Assembly: GCA_003105245.1 (NCBI GenBank)
Contig: PQAI01000300.1
Location: 14,239-20,703 of the forward strand
DNA: 6,465 bases
Direction of reading: 5' to 3'
DNA from: Betaproteobacteria bacterium
GTDB lineage: Bacteria; Pseudomonadota; Gammaproteobacteria; Burkholderiales; Usitatibacteraceae
The notes below the pieces were generated by a model. It saw only the letters and a list, made by a program, of their open reading frames with translations. It was not told where the DNA came from and ran no database searches. The first letter of the stretch is position 1. Each line of letters begins with the position of its first letter. Shown here piece after piece: positions 5,509-6,465 of this stretch. The position numbers were made by a program, and so were the translations under genes.

Positions 5509-6035
5509 CACGACGCGCCCCCCGGCAGCTCGAGGAAGGTGTAGGAGAGCGAGATGGTCGTCAGGTCCTTCGGCGCCCTGGGGCTCACGAGGAACACGAC
5601 GGGCATGACCCTCTCCTCGCCCGCCCCGATGGTCTGGTTGGAGAAGCAGAAGCAGGCCTGCTTCTCGATGTACTTGCCGGCCTCCGACGGCGCCGTGCTC
5701 ATCACCGCCTGCGCGGTCACGGGCCGCCCCAGCGTGTTGACGACGCGGTAGTTCACGGTCACGAGCTGGCCGGGGTGCAGCTTCACCTCGCGCTCGAGCG
5801 CCTCGAACCTCCAGGGCAGCTTGCCGCTCGAGGCGACGAGCTCCACCGTCACGGAACGGCTCGCGTCCACCTGCGTGTTCGCCGCGCCGACGGCGCGCGT
5901 CTGCGTGATCCCCAGCGACTCGCAGATCTGCCGGTACATCGGCACCATCGCGAAGCCGAAGCCCAGCATCGCCACGCAGATGACCAGGAGCTTGGTCATC
6001 GTCTCGCGGTTGCGGGCGGCGAGGGCGGCGTCCAT
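5508..6035 (-). CDS. ctaG: Cytochrome c oxidase assembly protein CtaG/Cox11
   Basis: This 175-residue protein has one N-terminal membrane helix (about 15-33) and a periplasmic immunoglobulin-like domain. It is the Cox11-type CtaG, which delivers copper to the CuB centre of subunit I. The conserved copper cysteines are all present: Cys38 in VPMYRQIC just after the helix, and Cys128 and Cys130 in the CFCF motif (128-131) followed by NQT. Other family stretches are LPWRFEAL, VNYRVVN and the ending LSYTFLEL. Length is slightly under the usual 180-200 residues, the difference being at the short N-terminus. The ATG at 6035 shares one base with the stop of the upstream small gene (TGATG), and its own TGA shares one base with the next ATG. 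No Shine-Dalgarno sequence is visible, in line with coupled translation. Confidence 0.96.
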   Translation of the reverse strand: MDAALAARNRETMTKLLVICVAMLGFGFAMVPMYRQICESLGITQTRAVGAANTQVDASRSVTVELVASSGKLPWRFEALEREVKLHPGQLVTVNYRVVNTLGRPVTAQAVMSTAPSEAGKYIEKQACFCFSNQTIGAGEERVMPVVFLVSPRAPKDLTTISLSYTFLELPGGAS

Positions 6036-6154
6036 CAGCGGGCGAACTTGAGGACGAAGGTGGCGTAGATGCCCACGACCATCGCGGCCAGCACGACGGC
6101 CGAGACCACGGCTCGCCGCTTCTGCTCCGGGGTGGGCTTGTGGCCTTCGGCCAT
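6035..6154 (-). CDS. Small cytochrome oxidase assembly-associated membrane protein (39 aa)
   Basis: This tiny protein has a polar start, MAEGHKPTPEQKRR, and one membrane helix (about residues 15-35) ending in LKFAR. It fills the position between subunit I and cox11 where betaproteobacterial operons often carry a short, poorly conserved single-helix protein, annotated as a small oxidase assembly protein. I recognise it by position and architecture rather than by sequence. The stop overlaps the ctaG start by one base. Two starts are possible: ATG at 6154 (used here) or the in-frame GTG at 6172, which would overlap the ctaD stop as GTGA and add six residues, giving 45. Neither has a Shine-Dalgarno sequence. 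The overlap pattern seen at the surf1 junction makes the GTG credible. Confidence 0.7.
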   Translation of the reverse strand: MAEGHKPTPEQKRRAVVSAVVLAAMVVGIYATFVLKFAR

Positions 6155-6168
6155 GGCGGGGCTCGCGC

Positions 6169-6465
6169 TCACTTGACGACCGGGGCCGTCTCGAAGCTGT
6201 GGTAGGGCGCCGGGCTGGGCAGGTGCGTCCACTCGAGGGTGTCCGCGCCCTCCCAGGGGTTGTCGGCGGCCTTGCGCGACGAGCGGATGCACTCGATCAC
6301 GTTGTAGAGGAACAGCAGCTGCGAGAAGCCGAAGATGAAGGCGCCGATCGACGACCACATGTTCCACTCGGCGAACTGCAGCGCGTAGTCGGGGATGCGT
6401 CGCGGCATGCCGGCGAGCCCGAGGAAGTGCTGCGGGAAGAAGGCGATGTTGAAGCCGATCACCGA
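6169..6465 (-). CDS. ctaD: Cytochrome c oxidase subunit I, C-terminal fragment
   Basis: This is the last 98 codons of the catalytic subunit of an aa3-type heme-copper oxidase; the rest lies beyond the window. [19 protein letters not shown] (residues 9-27 of the fragment) is a signature of subunit I just before the final helix, which follows as [19 protein letters not shown]. The tail includes [23 protein letters not shown], here cited by its core [16 protein letters not shown], typical of bacterial and mitochondrial CoxA. The heme and copper ligands and the proton channels are upstream and cannot be checked, so whether the heme is A or O is not testable here. The TGA stop overlaps a possible GTG start of the next small gene. 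Confidence 0.96.
   Translation of the reverse strand, partial: SVIGFNIAFFPQHFLGLAGMPRRIPDYALQFAEWNMWSSIGAFIFGFSQLLFLYNVIECIRSSRKAADNPWEGADTLEWTHLPSPAPYHSFETAPVVK

Overview
The window is GC-rich, uniformly coding DNA of betaproteobacterial type. It joins the 3' end of an ftsX–rpoH heat-shock/division locus to the assembly and late-subunit half of an aa3-type cytochrome c oxidase (cox/cta) cluster. Gene content, order and protein wording (NCLVEQ in the farnesyltransferase, DUF2970 and DUF2909 small membrane proteins among the cox genes, a SCO-like protein after SURF1) point to Betaproteobacteria, Burkholderiales/Nitrosomonadales-like. The species cannot be named from this sequence.

Left part (1-1190, + strand): the last 71 codons of ftsX, a 69-bp gap holding a perfect CIRCE operator (9-9-9), then rpoH (sigma-32, 283 aa). 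The operator ends 23 bp before the rpoH start, so the heat-shock sigma factor is probably under HrcA repression. A strong palindromic hairpin separates rpoH from the converging oxidase genes.

Middle (1194-4082, - strand): read in transcription order, surf1, a SCO-like membrane-anchored protein, a 125-bp gap with a TATAAT -10 box, ctaB (heme O synthase) and a SCO1/SenC lipoprotein. The gap lies where related clusters usually carry ctaA (heme A synthase). That gene is absent here and no remnant is visible.

Right part (4149-6465): a lone + strand 65-aa twin-transmembrane protein (DUF2909) diverges from surf1 and converges on the oxidase operon, with a bidirectional terminator between them. The - strand operon reads ctaD (3' part only), a 39-aa small assembly protein, ctaG/cox11, a 56-aa DUF2970 protein and ctaE/coxC. 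Several junctions overlap by 1 or 4 nt, which suggests translational coupling.

The genes form a coherent pathway: subunits I and III, copper delivery to CuB (Cox11) and CuA (SCO1), heme O synthesis (CtaB) and heme/subunit I maturation (SURF1). No intergenic stretch exceeds 125 bp. I see no tRNA, rRNA, CRISPR, IS element or phage gene. Most of the window is an ordinary housekeeping locus. The points worth a second look are the CIRCE site on rpoH, the missing ctaA, the SCO-like protein without the usual copper histidine, and two REP-like palindromes at convergent gene ends.
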